From: Pilaira anomala
Lineage: Eukaryota > Mucoromycota > Mucoromycetes > Mucorales > Mucoraceae
Assembly (NCBI GenBank): GCA_025716855.1
Contig: JAIXMQ010000175.1
Location: 1-17,752 of the forward strand
Direction of reading: 5' to 3'
DNA length: 17,752 nt
The number at the start of each line of letters is the position of its first letter. The first letter of the stretch is position 1. The position numbers and the translations under genes are program-made. The notes under the pieces were generated by a model. That model had not been told where the DNA came from and did no database searches. It was given only the letters and a program-made list of their open reading frames with translations. This document shows positions 8,154-16,823 of this stretch, piece by piece.

Positions 8154-9283
8154 TCATCTATCAGCATCATTAATTCTTCATCATCATCTGAGTCGGTTTC
8201 GGCCATAGAATCTTCACTACTATCATTTTCTATATCATTGTCTTGAATAGGGATTCGTTGATCATTATCATTTTTGGTATAGGTAAAATTTTGATCCGAA
8301 ATTTTATTGTATGATTGATCCCTAGTATATATAAAATCGTTTTTGGCTTTCAGGCCCTTATATTGTACTGTGATTTTCTTGTCTTCTAGATTCAATCTTG
8401 CCTTAGCCCTCTTCATCCAGTTATTACCGATGATCAAATTCACAGGACAAACTGGTAAAATCTCTATGGCTCCTGGTATGATCATGTTACCACCTATGTT
8501 TAGTGGTACGTCGTATATTAACCCAAGGGATGCTTGTTTGGATCCGTTTCCTAATGTGAATACACTGGTTGAAGCGGCATCAATTTCAAGACCTAGTTTA
8601 TCAGCAACGTTTTTGGCCATACAAGTTTTGGCACTACCTGTGTCTAACATAGCTCTGATTTTTACATCTCCAATAAAAAAATCAGTATATATTGCCGTCG
8701 TGTCAATGTCATCATCTTCAGCAAAATTTAATGCAAGTTGATTGGTTGATGATGGTTTGGTTGAATTCTTTATTGCCTTCACCAAATTTCTTTTTAATGC
8801 AGGTACTACTGTAATAAGATCCTTTACATAAATATCTGCTTTTCTATTTAATATGTCTTCATCAATACGATATGATATTTTAGAATTTATTGGTACAACT
8901 TGTCGAACTTTCTTTGACGAAAGTGGATCATGTGTTGATTCACCTATAGGTTGATGAGCTAGTTTAGGTGCGAAAGGTTGTGTTAATAGTGGTTGATTTT
9001 TATCTACCATAATTGAGTCCTCTAATTCGGTTGGATCTTCAAGATGTTCGGTATTTTTTTCTACATTTTTATTTTTGATATTTTTTTGTGGTTTTGTTAC
9101 TTTTTCGATTTTTTTGGTGTTTTTATCCTTTGTTAAATTTGTTTTTTTAACTTCAGGGGGTTTAGTAATTCTAGCAGCATAAAGATCTTCCTCCATTTGA
9201 TAAAGTGGAATTTGATTGTTGATGGATTTGGAGTGGATAGGCAATTGACCATCGGTATTATTATTTGCAATCGCCCCACTTAG
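8108..9283 (-). CDS. Protease domain of Pol, entered by -1 frameshift from gag
   Basis: A retropepsin-type aspartic protease that would cut the Gag-Pol polyprotein. Numbering from the TTG at 9244: a Lys/Asn/Thr-rich disordered linker (about 1-120), then the protease (about 185-290) with the active site MLDTGSAKT (D201-S204) and the C-terminal strand motif NLIIGNNWM (269-277). An acidic Ser/Asp tail follows. There is no ATG start: the frame is open back across the gag stop and is reached directly from the A AAA AAC slippery site at 9283-9289. At its 3' end the true sequence leaves this frame near 8140-8150 (YKRYH), so the last ten or so residues before the stop at 8108 are out of frame. Confidence 0.88.
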   Translation of the reverse strand, partial: LSGAIANNNTDGQLPIHSKSINNQIPLYQMEEDLYAARITKPPEVKKTNLTKDKNTKKIEKVTKPQKNIKNKNVEKNTEHLEDPTELEDSIMVDKNQPLLTQPFAPKLAHQPIGESTHDPLSSKKVRQVVPINSKISYRIDEDILNRKADIYVKDLITVVPALKRNLVKAIKNSTKPSSTNQLALNFAEDDDIDTTAIYTDFFIGDVKIRAMLDTGSAKTCMAKNVADKLGLEIDAASTSVFTLGNGSKQASLGLIYDVPLNIGGNMIIPGAIEILPVCPVNLIIGNNWMKRAKARLNLEDKKITVQYKGLKAKNDFIYTRDQSYNKISDQNFTYTKNDNDQRIPIQDNDIENDSSEDSMAETDSDDDEELMMLIDEYKRYHILKILVTYT

Positions 9284-9289
9284 TTTTTT
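9240..9289 (-). promoter_or_regulatory. Gag-Pol -1 programmed frameshift signal (slippery heptamer plus stem)
   Basis: On the element strand the heptamer A AAA AAC (9289-9283) lies in the correct gag phase (codons AAA AAC) and is followed at once by the gag stop TAA (9282-9280). Slipping back one base there leads straight into the open protease frame (CTA AGT GGG). After a 7-nt spacer, GGCGATTG (9275-9268) can pair with CAATTGCC (9247-9240): 8 bp with one G-U, and a 20-nt loop. The loop holds a mini-hairpin ACC-GAT-GGT. A AAA AAC is one of the best-known eukaryotic -1 slippery sequences. Confidence 0.82.
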
Positions 9290-10680
9290 TGTCGTTGATT
9301 ATTTCCCTCTTGGTAATTATTTCTATTTTGTTGGTTACGATGAGGTTGGGGATTATTATTACTATAATTTTGTTGTTGATGATGAGTTTGTTCGTTATTG
9401 TAATTACGAGAGCCATTTTGATGTTGAGGAATACTATTATTGTGATCTTGATAATTTTGATAGTTATTACGTCCACTATAGTTGTTGTTACTATTTCGAA
9501 TGTTGTACGAGGAATTTTGATAATGCTTTTGATCATTATATCTCTGATGATCTTGTTGTGCATATTGATCATTACCATCATTATAATTATTATTATTATT
9601 ATTATTGTAATTATTTCTATAATTTCTTTGTGTATTTCTATTATAGTTCGAGTCGTTATAATAACTTTCATTATTATTCGAATATGGTTTACGATTTTGT
9701 TTATATGGTGTATAGGTAGAAACTTTTTCATTGTGGACTTCTTGAACAATGTTCTTGACAAAAGATTTGAAAACGTTATCAGATAATAAAGATTTTATAG
9801 ATGAGCTTTTTGAAATATCACTGTCGATGTTCCCATTATAACCATTACCGGGTATCAACGAATGTAATTCTAACGCTTCCAATTTTGCAGTTATATTAGC
9901 AATAGAAGGTGAGATTACACTAGCATACGCCTCGGTTTGCGGTTTATGGTTTTTATCAATAATGTCATTTTTAAAAGTTACCATTTTATCATTTTTCATC
10001 TTTACCGAATCAAATTTTATACCGTTATTACCATTAATAAAATCACCATTAGATACGAAGGGATTGTCAACCAAATGTATAGGCTTAATAGCGTGAGCAT
10101 TCCACCATGCATTAGAAGTCTTCACCCATTCCTTATGTGTCGAGGCGGCTTGTTCTTTACAAAAAATAATAATTTGCGGAAGGAGACCGGCACGAAATCT
10201 GGAAAAAATCATTTTATCATCTTGAATTTCGGCAAGATCAGCAGCTTCATGTAACCGAGATAAAAACATTTGAGGGCTTTCGTTTTGGTATTGCTTCATG
10301 GATTGAAAGGCATATTCGTATTCTTCGAGTAGATCCTTAGATAGGAAACGTTCCTGTAATACTTCGATAGCTTCCCGGTAAGAAATATTATCCAATGAGA
10401 GGTCCTTAGATTTCAAGTCCGTTGAAAAAAAAATGGCAGCAGCTCTACGGAGTTGTGACTTAAGGATGATGACCTTACGTTTATCTTGAGTAATACCGTT
10501 CAACGCAAAGAAAGATTCTAATAAGGCACGAAAATGGCGGAAGTCTTCACCCTCAAAACCGTAGAATTCAATAATTCGTTGCTTGAAATTTGTGGACCAG
10601 CGGGGATTTAGGTCAGGAGAGTCCATGGTTGCTTCTTGAGCCAACACAGTATCTTTCGAGGTAAAGTCTTGACTAGACAT
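9280..10680 (-). CDS. gag: Gag (capsid) protein, 466 aa, intact
   Basis: The structural protein that would form the virus-like particle in the cytoplasm. It starts at a true ATG (10680). Residues about 28-195 form a typical retrotransposon Gag capsid region: FEGEDFRHFRALLESFFALNG, AIEVLQERF, SPQMFLSRLHEAADLAE, and FRAGLLPQI. A Ser/Lys-rich middle follows. The last ~145 residues (about 322-466) are roughly one third Asn with many Tyr, Gln, Arg and His; part of this is encoded by an (AAT)n microsatellite near 9582-9608. This tail has no Cys, so there is no CCHC zinc knuckle; the Arg residues within it are a plausible substitute RNA-binding surface. The stop overlaps the frameshift signal that gives access to Pol. 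The frame is unbroken, unlike Pol. Confidence 0.9.
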   Translation of the reverse strand: MSSQDFTSKDTVLAQEATMDSPDLNPRWSTNFKQRIIEFYGFEGEDFRHFRALLESFFALNGITQDKRKVIILKSQLRRAAAIFFSTDLKSKDLSLDNISYREAIEVLQERFLSKDLLEEYEYAFQSMKQYQNESPQMFLSRLHEAADLAEIQDDKMIFSRFRAGLLPQIIIFCKEQAASTHKEWVKTSNAWWNAHAIKPIHLVDNPFVSNGDFINGNNGIKFDSVKMKNDKMVTFKNDIIDKNHKPQTEAYASVISPSIANITAKLEALELHSLIPGNGYNGNIDSDISKSSSIKSLLSDNVFKSFVKNIVQEVHNEKVSTYTPYKQNRKPYSNNNESYYNDSNYNRNTQRNYRNNYNNNNNNNYNDGNDQYAQQDHQRYNDQKHYQNSSYNIRNSNNNYSGRNNYQNYQDHNNSIPQHQNGSRNYNNEQTHHQQQNYSNNNPQPHRNQQNRNNYQEGNNQRQKN

Positions 10681-11184
10681 AATGATAGTTCTTGATATGA
10701 ATATATATAATAAAATAGAATAAACTATACCCTGTTAGTGAGCACCAAGTGTTATAGATCTAGGTGATATAAAGTAAAATAAAAAGGATAGAAGAGTAAA
10801 GAAAATAAAGTAATTAAGTTCTTTGTCGCGTGAGCACCAGGTTTTGAGTTGTCCAACTATGATTTTATGTGAGAGATTAAAGAAAAAATAAAAGATATAA
10901 TTAAAAGTTACAATGGAAAATTAAGGGTTTACAATGGATTAAATAAGATACAATTAAGAGATTAATCCAAGGGATCTTAGAAGAAAAAAATAGGTTTTAA
11001 GTATAATACTGTAAAAATGAGGTAAAGGTAAGATGAGATTTATTTGAGTTGTGGTTTGGCGAGTTGTATTTATACTAAAGAGAGTCGGTTATGAGCTCCT
11101 TTGGTAGAAATGTCAATTCATTAATATTGTGTCATTATCTTTTGACATTTAAAATGATTAAGATCTTTTTCGATCTATATGTTG
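10681..11184 (-). other. Long 5' leader between 5' LTR and gag
   Basis: About 504 nt of AT-rich noncoding DNA. The decamer GTGAGCACCA (plus strand) occurs at 10738-10747 and 10830-10839; in element sense it reads TGGTGCTCAC, which has the form of a tRNA 3'-end primer-binding site but lies 345-445 nt from the LTR. Directly inside the LTR there is no TGG-type primer site. A short palindrome AGATC-TTTTTC-GATCT lies at 11161-11176, and AAATGTCA/TGACATTT (11108-11115, 11143-11150) form an 8 bp inverted repeat. The reverse-transcription primer is therefore not identified. Confidence 0.6.
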
Positions 11185-11657
11185 TGTAATAAAAAATATT
11201 TCTAAACTAAAATAATTGTTGGGTAAATAAAAGTATATCTGTACTAAAGATAGTTGAATAATTAAAGGTATTTCTAAATGAGATGACATTGTGTTCTGTG
11301 AGAATTAATTAACTAAAATAAATTGCTGTTTTGATAAACAGATAGACTAAACTGAGAGGAGAAAGAGGAATAATGATTATAAGAAGAAAAAGAAGGGTAA
11401 CTGTTCTGAAAGTCAAAAAAAAGTTAAGGGAACTGGAAATAATGATGTGTTAATAGACTAAAGTAAATGCTAGTTTTGTGTTCAATGTAATTATAGAATA
11501 AAATAAGGTACGAAACTGAAAATGAATTATGAAAAAGTGTAACGTTGAAATATGCTAAAGTTGAAATGGCGTGATAACAGTTTGAGGTGTATGTAGAATT
11601 ATGTAGTGTATGTAATAAAAGAATCTTTGTTAATTACGTAAAATACGGCGTGTAACA
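11185..11657 (-). repeat. 5' LTR (right copy)
   Basis: 473 bp, beginning TGTAAT and ending TGTAACA on the plus strand, matching the left copy apart from about 25 differences and the 18 bp insertion in the other copy. It would carry the element promoter and polyadenylation signals, but I cannot assign a TATA box or start site with confidence. Confidence 0.92.
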
Positions 11658-11721
11658 ATAAAAAAAAATAAGAGTTACGAGCGGTAAAATACCAGAGCGT
11701 AACAACACGTCAACAAAAATT

Positions 11722-11728
11722 AAAAAAA
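11722..11728 (-). terminator. Pol III terminator of tRNA-Glu
   Basis: Seven consecutive T on the minus strand, six bases after the tRNA 3' end: a standard RNA polymerase III stop signal. Confidence 0.8.
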
Positions 11729-11733
11729 TTGTA

Positions 11734-11805
11734 TTCCCCAACGGGGAGTCGAACCCCGGCCGTATCGGTGAAAGCGATAAATCCTAGCCGTTGGACCATT
11801 GAGGA
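11734..11805 (-). tRNA. tRNA-Glu (UUC)
   Basis: A 72-nt gene on the minus strand. The acceptor stem TCCTCAA pairs with TTGGGGA with one G-U pair and discriminator A; no CCA is encoded. The D-arm/box A begins TGGTCCAACGG. The anticodon loop CTTTCAC (plus-strand 11768-11774) gives anticodon UUC. The T-arm/box B is GGGGTTCGACTCCCC. There is no intron. Upstream (plus-strand right side) is a TATA-like run about 37-47 bp before the gene and a CAA near -8 to -10. All arms pair well, so the gene looks functional despite a retroelement on each side. It reads the GAA glutamate codon. Confidence 0.96.
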
Positions 11806-11859
11806 GAGACATTGTCTATCTTACGCGCGTTATTTTTCACTAATATATATACTTTTTTC
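11792..11859 (+). repeat. Left copy of the LINE-flanking direct repeat (target site duplication)
   Basis: 68 bp, identical to 17410-17476 except for one missing C in the right copy. It covers tRNA-Glu nucleotides 14 to 1 and the 54 bp upstream of the tRNA gene, including the TATA-like run. Confidence 0.9.
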
Positions 11860-11912
11860 AAATTTTGTGTAACACTTCTTTTTCTTCTTTTTTTCACTAA
11901 AACTTTATCCGA

Positions 11913-13213
11913 ATGACTAACTTTTCTTCGGGAAAACCCGCGGAAAAACTGCCGGATTCTGATTATACCGGTTCACAAGAGAATACTATATTTTCTTCCA
12001 CCACCACTTCCTCCGATTGGATTAAGACACTCAGCTCCTCACCTAACACGGAGTCTCCCACCGCCGCTTTTACCTCTTTTACCCTTGGTAAACGATCCCG
12101 CCCTGAGTCACTTTCTGATGATCGTGACTTCAACTTACTTTCCAAATCGGATTTGGTTTCCATGGTCAAGTCCCTTCAGGAACAAAACCTTATTTTGACT
12201 CGGTGCTTAGCTGAGTCACATGCAAGAAACTTTACCGCTCCCGCTCCTATTAACCAAAAGAACAATTTGGGTACTTCTGCATCTAAACATGCTCCCCCAC
12301 CTTCTGGCTCTAAAAATGACTTCCCCCCACTTCCCACGGGTAAATCTTCTTCTCGTACTACTACTACTACTTCTAAAAATACGGTTACTCCTGGTAAATC
12401 TTTTAGTAAGGTTGCTCAAACTCCTTCAAAAAAAAATACTACCCAAAAAAAAAAAATAATATTCCTCGTAACGCTACCCCTCAAGCTAAAGAATGGGCTG
12501 TACGCTTATTCCAAACTGCTTCTGGTACTACTGCTGAAAAAAATGATGATACTCCTTCTCTCTCTGGCTACACTTTTATTTACTTACCTAGTAAAAAAAG
12601 AACAACCTATTCTGAATTACGTGATAGACTTAAACTATTAGGTGTAAACCTTAATAGAGTGTATTCACTTGGACGCCCTGCAAAAAATGTTATCTCTCTT
12701 TTAATTCATCAAGGTTACGAAAAAGAACTTCTTTCTCTGTGTGATACTACCGGTGTTAAACCTATTACTAATTTTAACCCCACTAGTGGTGCCACAATTG
12801 GTGATCCCGAATTATTGCAAACTTTAAAGTCTGATACACAAAAAGACGATAAAGCTAAATCTATTTTTTACAACAACTTGCTCCGCTCAACTGTACAACT
12901 CCGTAATTCTAAACTTGGTTTGAGTATTTTAAAGTTTTTTAACAATTTAGATATGTCAGACAAGCATTATGTTCCCGAAATAATTGTATCACAATTCATT
13001 AAATTGAAACCTCAAGCAATTAAGGCTCCTCGTCACACTACTACCAAGATTGCCGCTTTAGGTGGTTTTGATGCTGCTTCGATTTTTGATTCCTTGGATA
13101 ATCACGTTGGTGTATCTACTGCTGGTACTACTACTAGTGAAAAAGATCAAATTCATGCAAACTCAATTACTGATGTAAACGCCGATACTGATACAGAAAT
13201 GAATGGTTGTTGA
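11913..13213 (+). pseudogene. LINE ORF1 (RNA-binding type protein), one frameshift
   Basis: It starts at the first ATG after the short 5' UTR. The N-terminal half (about 185 residues) is Ser/Thr/Pro/Lys-rich and probably disordered, with a short Leu-rich helix (KSDLVSMVKSLQEQN). After A9 (12428-12436) and A12 (12445-12456) tracts the meaningful sequence moves to the -1 frame. That frame carries NATPQAKEWAVRLF, then GYTFIYLPSKKR, LRDRLKLLGV and VISLLIHQGYEKEL, a pattern that could be an RRM-like fold, and ends at TGA 13213. An ATG-based ORF at 12659 covers only the end of this part. ORF1 proteins of LINEs coat the element RNA. Joined, the product would be about 430 residues. It overlaps ORF2 by 11 nt. 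Confidence 0.78.
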
Positions 13214-13965
13214 ACAAACTTCACATCCATTCAAAATTGCTCTGCTTAACGTTTCTGGTATTGATACCTCACTTGATTTGGTAATACAATATTTAGAAAC
13301 ACACTCTCTCGACATCTTACTACTCACGGAAACATTCTTACTTAGGGGAAATTTATTTTCTAAATGGACCCAAATACATAATTATGCAATTATACACGGT
13401 GATGCTCATAAAGGAACTGGTGGATTAAGTTTTTTAATTCGTCCAAACTTCCCTTTTCATGTTCATGCACTTCCACAAACCTCAAAACATAGACTTAGTA
13501 TCGTGATTGGTTCTACCATTACTTTACACGGTTTTTATCTACCTCCTTCCTCCCTTTTCCTGTCTACCAAAGTTTATTATCGTCTGTTGACTTTGATATA
13601 ACCCCGTAGTACTGGTATTAGGCGATCTCAACACTCGACTTGGATCTATTACTGGCGACACTAGATCTACCAACCCACGTTCGAATTATCTCATAAATTG
13701 GATGCGAATCAATCAAGTTCAACTATGGAATCAAATTCTTACACACGGTCAAGTCACTTATCTTAATAACTCTGGAAACAGTATTATTGATTTTTTTATC
13801 TCAAAAACCAACATCTACAATAGTGTGCCAACGTTGAATATTGAAAGTAAAATAAATCTAAACTCGGATCACAACTTGTTGAAATTTTTTTTTACTGCCA
13901 ATGCTAAACAACTGCACTATCCTCAACTACTCAAGCTCGAAAGATATGGAAACTACAACGTTTAA
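13203..13965 (+). pseudogene. LINE ORF2, endonuclease domain (frameshifted)
   Basis: The ATG at 13203 overlaps the ORF1 stop (13211-13213). The endonuclease/exonuclease/phosphatase fold that nicks target DNA is recognisable: KIALLNVSGID, catalytic Glu in LLLTETFL, GTGGLSFLI, HGFYLPPS. The frame then ends at 13601. The fold continues in another frame with VVLVLGDLNTRLG from 13606 and finishes with the SDHN motif in the frame starting at 13702. At least two small indels between about 13555 and 13606 are needed to connect the pieces. The remaining residues expected of the domain are present. The linker to RT (13966-14243) has no long frame. Confidence 0.82.
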
Positions 13966-14243
13966 AAGAACCTGAAGTTAACATGCTTTATCAACAACTT
14001 TTTTTTCAAAACATTTTACCTATCCATCAGGAACTAAAATGCTATATTCGAAACAAGTAATGCAACATTCCAACTTTACTCTGACGGTTCAACACCTGAA
14101 GATCTACAGCAATACTTGCTAGTGAATCTATAGAAAATAATATTAACAAAACTAACAATTTTCAATTTTATCTTCTAAATGAATCACCTCAGCAATTTAT
14201 CAACATTATTGGACGTAAACTGGAAGACGCAATCTACAACGCG

Positions 14244-15909
14244 TTGGACAATTCCGTTACAATCGCAACTCCAAAACAAAAAGATTGGAAGTTTTTTTGG
14301 AATGAACCACTTCAACATTTAGCTGAAATAAGACAAGATGCGTACAGTCAATGGCGTCGATCGAGTCAACGTAATGCTGGTGTCGAAGAAGTTGCTCAAT
14401 TATGGAATAAATACAAAACAAGCTGTTCAGAATTAAAAAAAAAATTAAACAAGAAAAAAGAAACCACTGGAAAAAATTTTGCTCTGAAATTCAAACTCTG
14501 CCACCAATGAGGTTTACGGAATATTAAAAAAAATTAAAAGCAAACATTCCCAACTACTACTTTCTCACATATAGATGGCCACAAGCTGCTGCTGATCTAT
14601 GGCTGATCATCTGCGTAATGTATATGGTGGAAATCAAAGCGATTTAACATCGTGGCGATCAAGCCGGTTACCTCTTTACAACGATATCGATCCTCCAGTT
14701 TTTTTTTCTCCTCTGCTATTAAAAAAGTTATTTTTTCTATGGCTGCTAAAAAAGCTCCTGGTAAAGATTCTATTACAAAAGAGATGCTAACAGCCATTTG
14801 GTATCCTCTTAGTAAATTTCTTACCGACTTTTTTACGCTTTGTTACACTTGGGGCTGGACCCCTCCAAATTTTCGAACTGCACTGGTTGTACCAATTTTC
14901 AAGAAAGGTGATCATACACTTCCCTCAAATTATAGACCGATCAGTTTAACTACTACTTTTAGAAAAATATATGAAAGGTGTTTACAACCTGAATTATTAT
15001 CTACTATGCCTGCTTTAGATGTTGTCCAAGGTGGTTTTCGTGCTTCACGTGGATCCGTCGATCAAACCTTTAACTTACTTGCTCTACAACAACAATTCAA
15101 ACAACTTTACGGTGTTAATGCTTCTTTATGTATGCTTGATCAAAAAGCTGCTTATGATAGTCTCTCTCGTCGTAAAATTTTTTCTCTCCTCAAACCTCAC
15201 CTACCAAAGCCTCTTTTTTATACACTTTGTAATCTATTCAATATGGTTACATCCGAAGTTGTCATAAAAAATGCTTTCTCATCTCCAATACTACCAACAA
15301 ACGGTGTTCTTCAAGGCTCGATTTTATCACCCTTTTTATATGCTGTTTTTATTAATGAACTCCCTGCGTTTTTACGCACAGTCCCAACTCGCTTTCCTCT
15401 CCTTGTGGATGTTGCAATTCATCCAGTAACGAGGATTTGTCTTGTAATAGTATTCTTCCTCTTTCTACGGATCGAGTTAAATACGGGGATTACTCACTTA
15501 CTGAAGAAGAAGCCTCTAACTTTGCTGCTGAAGAAGTGGTACGTAAAACTACTGCCATTCATATGCTATGTTATGCTGATGATGTATGCATTATTGCCCA
15601 CAAACGTGATATGCCTCTACTCATTCAATGATTGAAGACTTTTCGAATATGTTCCGGTTCAAATGGAATCCTCTTAAATGTGCTCTCATCAACTACTCTT
15701 CTACCCGACGTCCTATTTCAATTTACGGTGTTCCTCTGCCCATCGTCGACTCGTATAATTACTTAGGCGTCCCCATGACAGCCGATGGTGTTGACGTTAA
15801 AGCCATGTTGAACTTGAGTTCTCGTAAAGCGAAAGCTACGATGCAACTCTTGCGACGCATTGGTGTCCATCAGTACGGTTGGTCTTTACCTTGCGCTTCG
15901 TGTGTATAG
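14244..15909 (+). pseudogene. LINE ORF2, reverse transcriptase domain (frameshifted)
   Basis: The first piece (14244-14510) is the charged helical region before RT. RT starts near 14720 with SAIKKVIFSMAAKKAPGKDS, then TALVVPIFKKGDHTLPSNYR, GGFRASRGSVDQTF, the first catalytic Asp in CMLDQKAAYDSL (D163 of the frame from 14652), and GVLQGSILSPFLYAVFI. Near 15395 the frame changes; the catalytic YADD follows at LCYADDVCIIAH in the frame ending at 15631. A second change at about 15628 leads to FKWNPLKCALIN and YNYLGVPM, the usual post-YADD segments, and a third occurs near 15880. It would copy LINE RNA at the nicked target. All RT core motifs survive, so the frame breaks look recent or artefactual. 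Confidence 0.88.
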
Positions 15910-16057
15910 GGTGTTTGTCCGACCCATAATGGAATTTGCTATTGCTATCCTAGGTCTAATACTACTACTAGTATGGCTCTCGAGAAGGCTCAGCTCAATG
16001 CCTTAACATGACGCTGAATCGATCCATCACCACAACGCTCCTTCCAATGTCCTCAAT

Positions 16058-16783
16058 ATGATGTCTTGCTTACCAACTATGTCTACCAGAGCTCAAATCC
16101 TGGCTTTCAAGTTCAAGTTTCGCTTAGACAATATCATACCTCCTTTCTCCCTACTCTCTTGCCTAGCTTTCACCCATTCTAAAAATAAGTATGCACCTGC
16201 TCTATGGAAGCGCTTTAATAAGAATAAGCTATGGTGTGAGTGGTCCGCAAATAATACTATCCAGCCCAAGATTCTGATTAAGTCCTTTGTCAAAAAAGAA
16301 GTGCTCAAGTGGTGTGACAAGAAATCTTCTTGTCAAAGAGCTTATCGGAATTCTGACGGCTATGATCCCATCTTGTATTATCCCTGCTCCAAACAAGAAC
16401 GCTTACGACTCATCAAGTGGCGGATGCACTGGTTACCTAGCTTCCCTTTGCATGACTGCAGGTGTGGTGAACCTCTTGCTAAACGTTCCCATTACCTTTC
16501 TTGCCCCTCCTGTCCGATATAGTTACCTGCCTTGTGCTTAAACTACCTGACGACTTTCCAATTGATGAAGACTATGACGATGCTGGTACTCCAACCTCAC
16601 ATCTCTTAGATCGGATTCTAAACCACTTCCATCCAAGCTTGAAGAAACTCATGATCAACACTGGGAATCTACTTGGCCTCTTCTTCTTCGTTGGATTAAC
16701 GCAATCGACTGGGCTAATCACCCAAATGGCTCTTTTGATGATGATCTTCATTCCGGCGATCTCTTCCGAAATTATCTTGCTGC

Positions 16784-16820
<37 letters not shown>

Positions 16821-16823
16821 TAA
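16058..16823 (+). pseudogene. LINE ORF2, C-terminal region with Cys/His motif
   Basis: The frame from 16058 continues ORF2 (STRAQILAFKFKFRLDN) and includes CRCGEPLAKRSHYLSC, a Cys/His pattern like the zinc-binding C-terminus of many LINE ORF2 proteins, which helps bind nucleic acid. It is interrupted at 16522. The following coding-like sequence (DDFPIDEDYDDAG, then WPLLLRWINAIDWANH in another frame) runs up to an A28 tract (16788-16815). In that frame the tract would add nine Lys before Arg-Gly and a TAA at 16821-16823. I place the ORF2 end there with modest confidence. Confidence 0.65.

Larger units (their letters stand above)
2280..11657 (-). mobile_element. Ty3/gypsy-type LTR retrotransposon (about 9.4 kb, minus strand)
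   Basis: Two direct LTR copies bound gag, protease, RT, RNase H and integrase in Ty3/gypsy order (PR-RT-RH-INT). The outer ends fit TG...CA: the plus-strand copies begin TGTAAT and end TGTAACA. Flanks are ATATA (2275-2279) and ATAAA (11658-11662), a possible 5 bp target duplication with one mismatch. The element is unusually rich in extras: a ~500 nt leader, a ~1.5 kb noncoding interruption between RNase H and integrase, and a small ORF between integrase and the 3' LTR. Gag is intact, whereas pol has three frameshifts and an amber codon, so this copy is probably not autonomous. The LTR copies differ at about 25 positions by eye (~5%), which points to an old insertion. Confidence 0.92.

Noticed and set aside
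9261..9786. Long Ile/Val-rich frames on both strands over the gag tail
   Set aside because: They are shadows of the AAT/ATT-rich Asn tract of gag; the composition is pure codon-shift artefact.
2280..11657. Ty1/copia assignment of the LTR element
   Set aside because: Integrase lies after RT/RNase H, which is the Ty3/gypsy order, and the RT motifs are gypsy-like.
11860..11912. A second tRNA or SINE at the LINE 5' end
   Set aside because: Only the short 5' UTR is present; box A/B sequences occur only in the tRNA-Glu gene itself and in its 14-nt stub.
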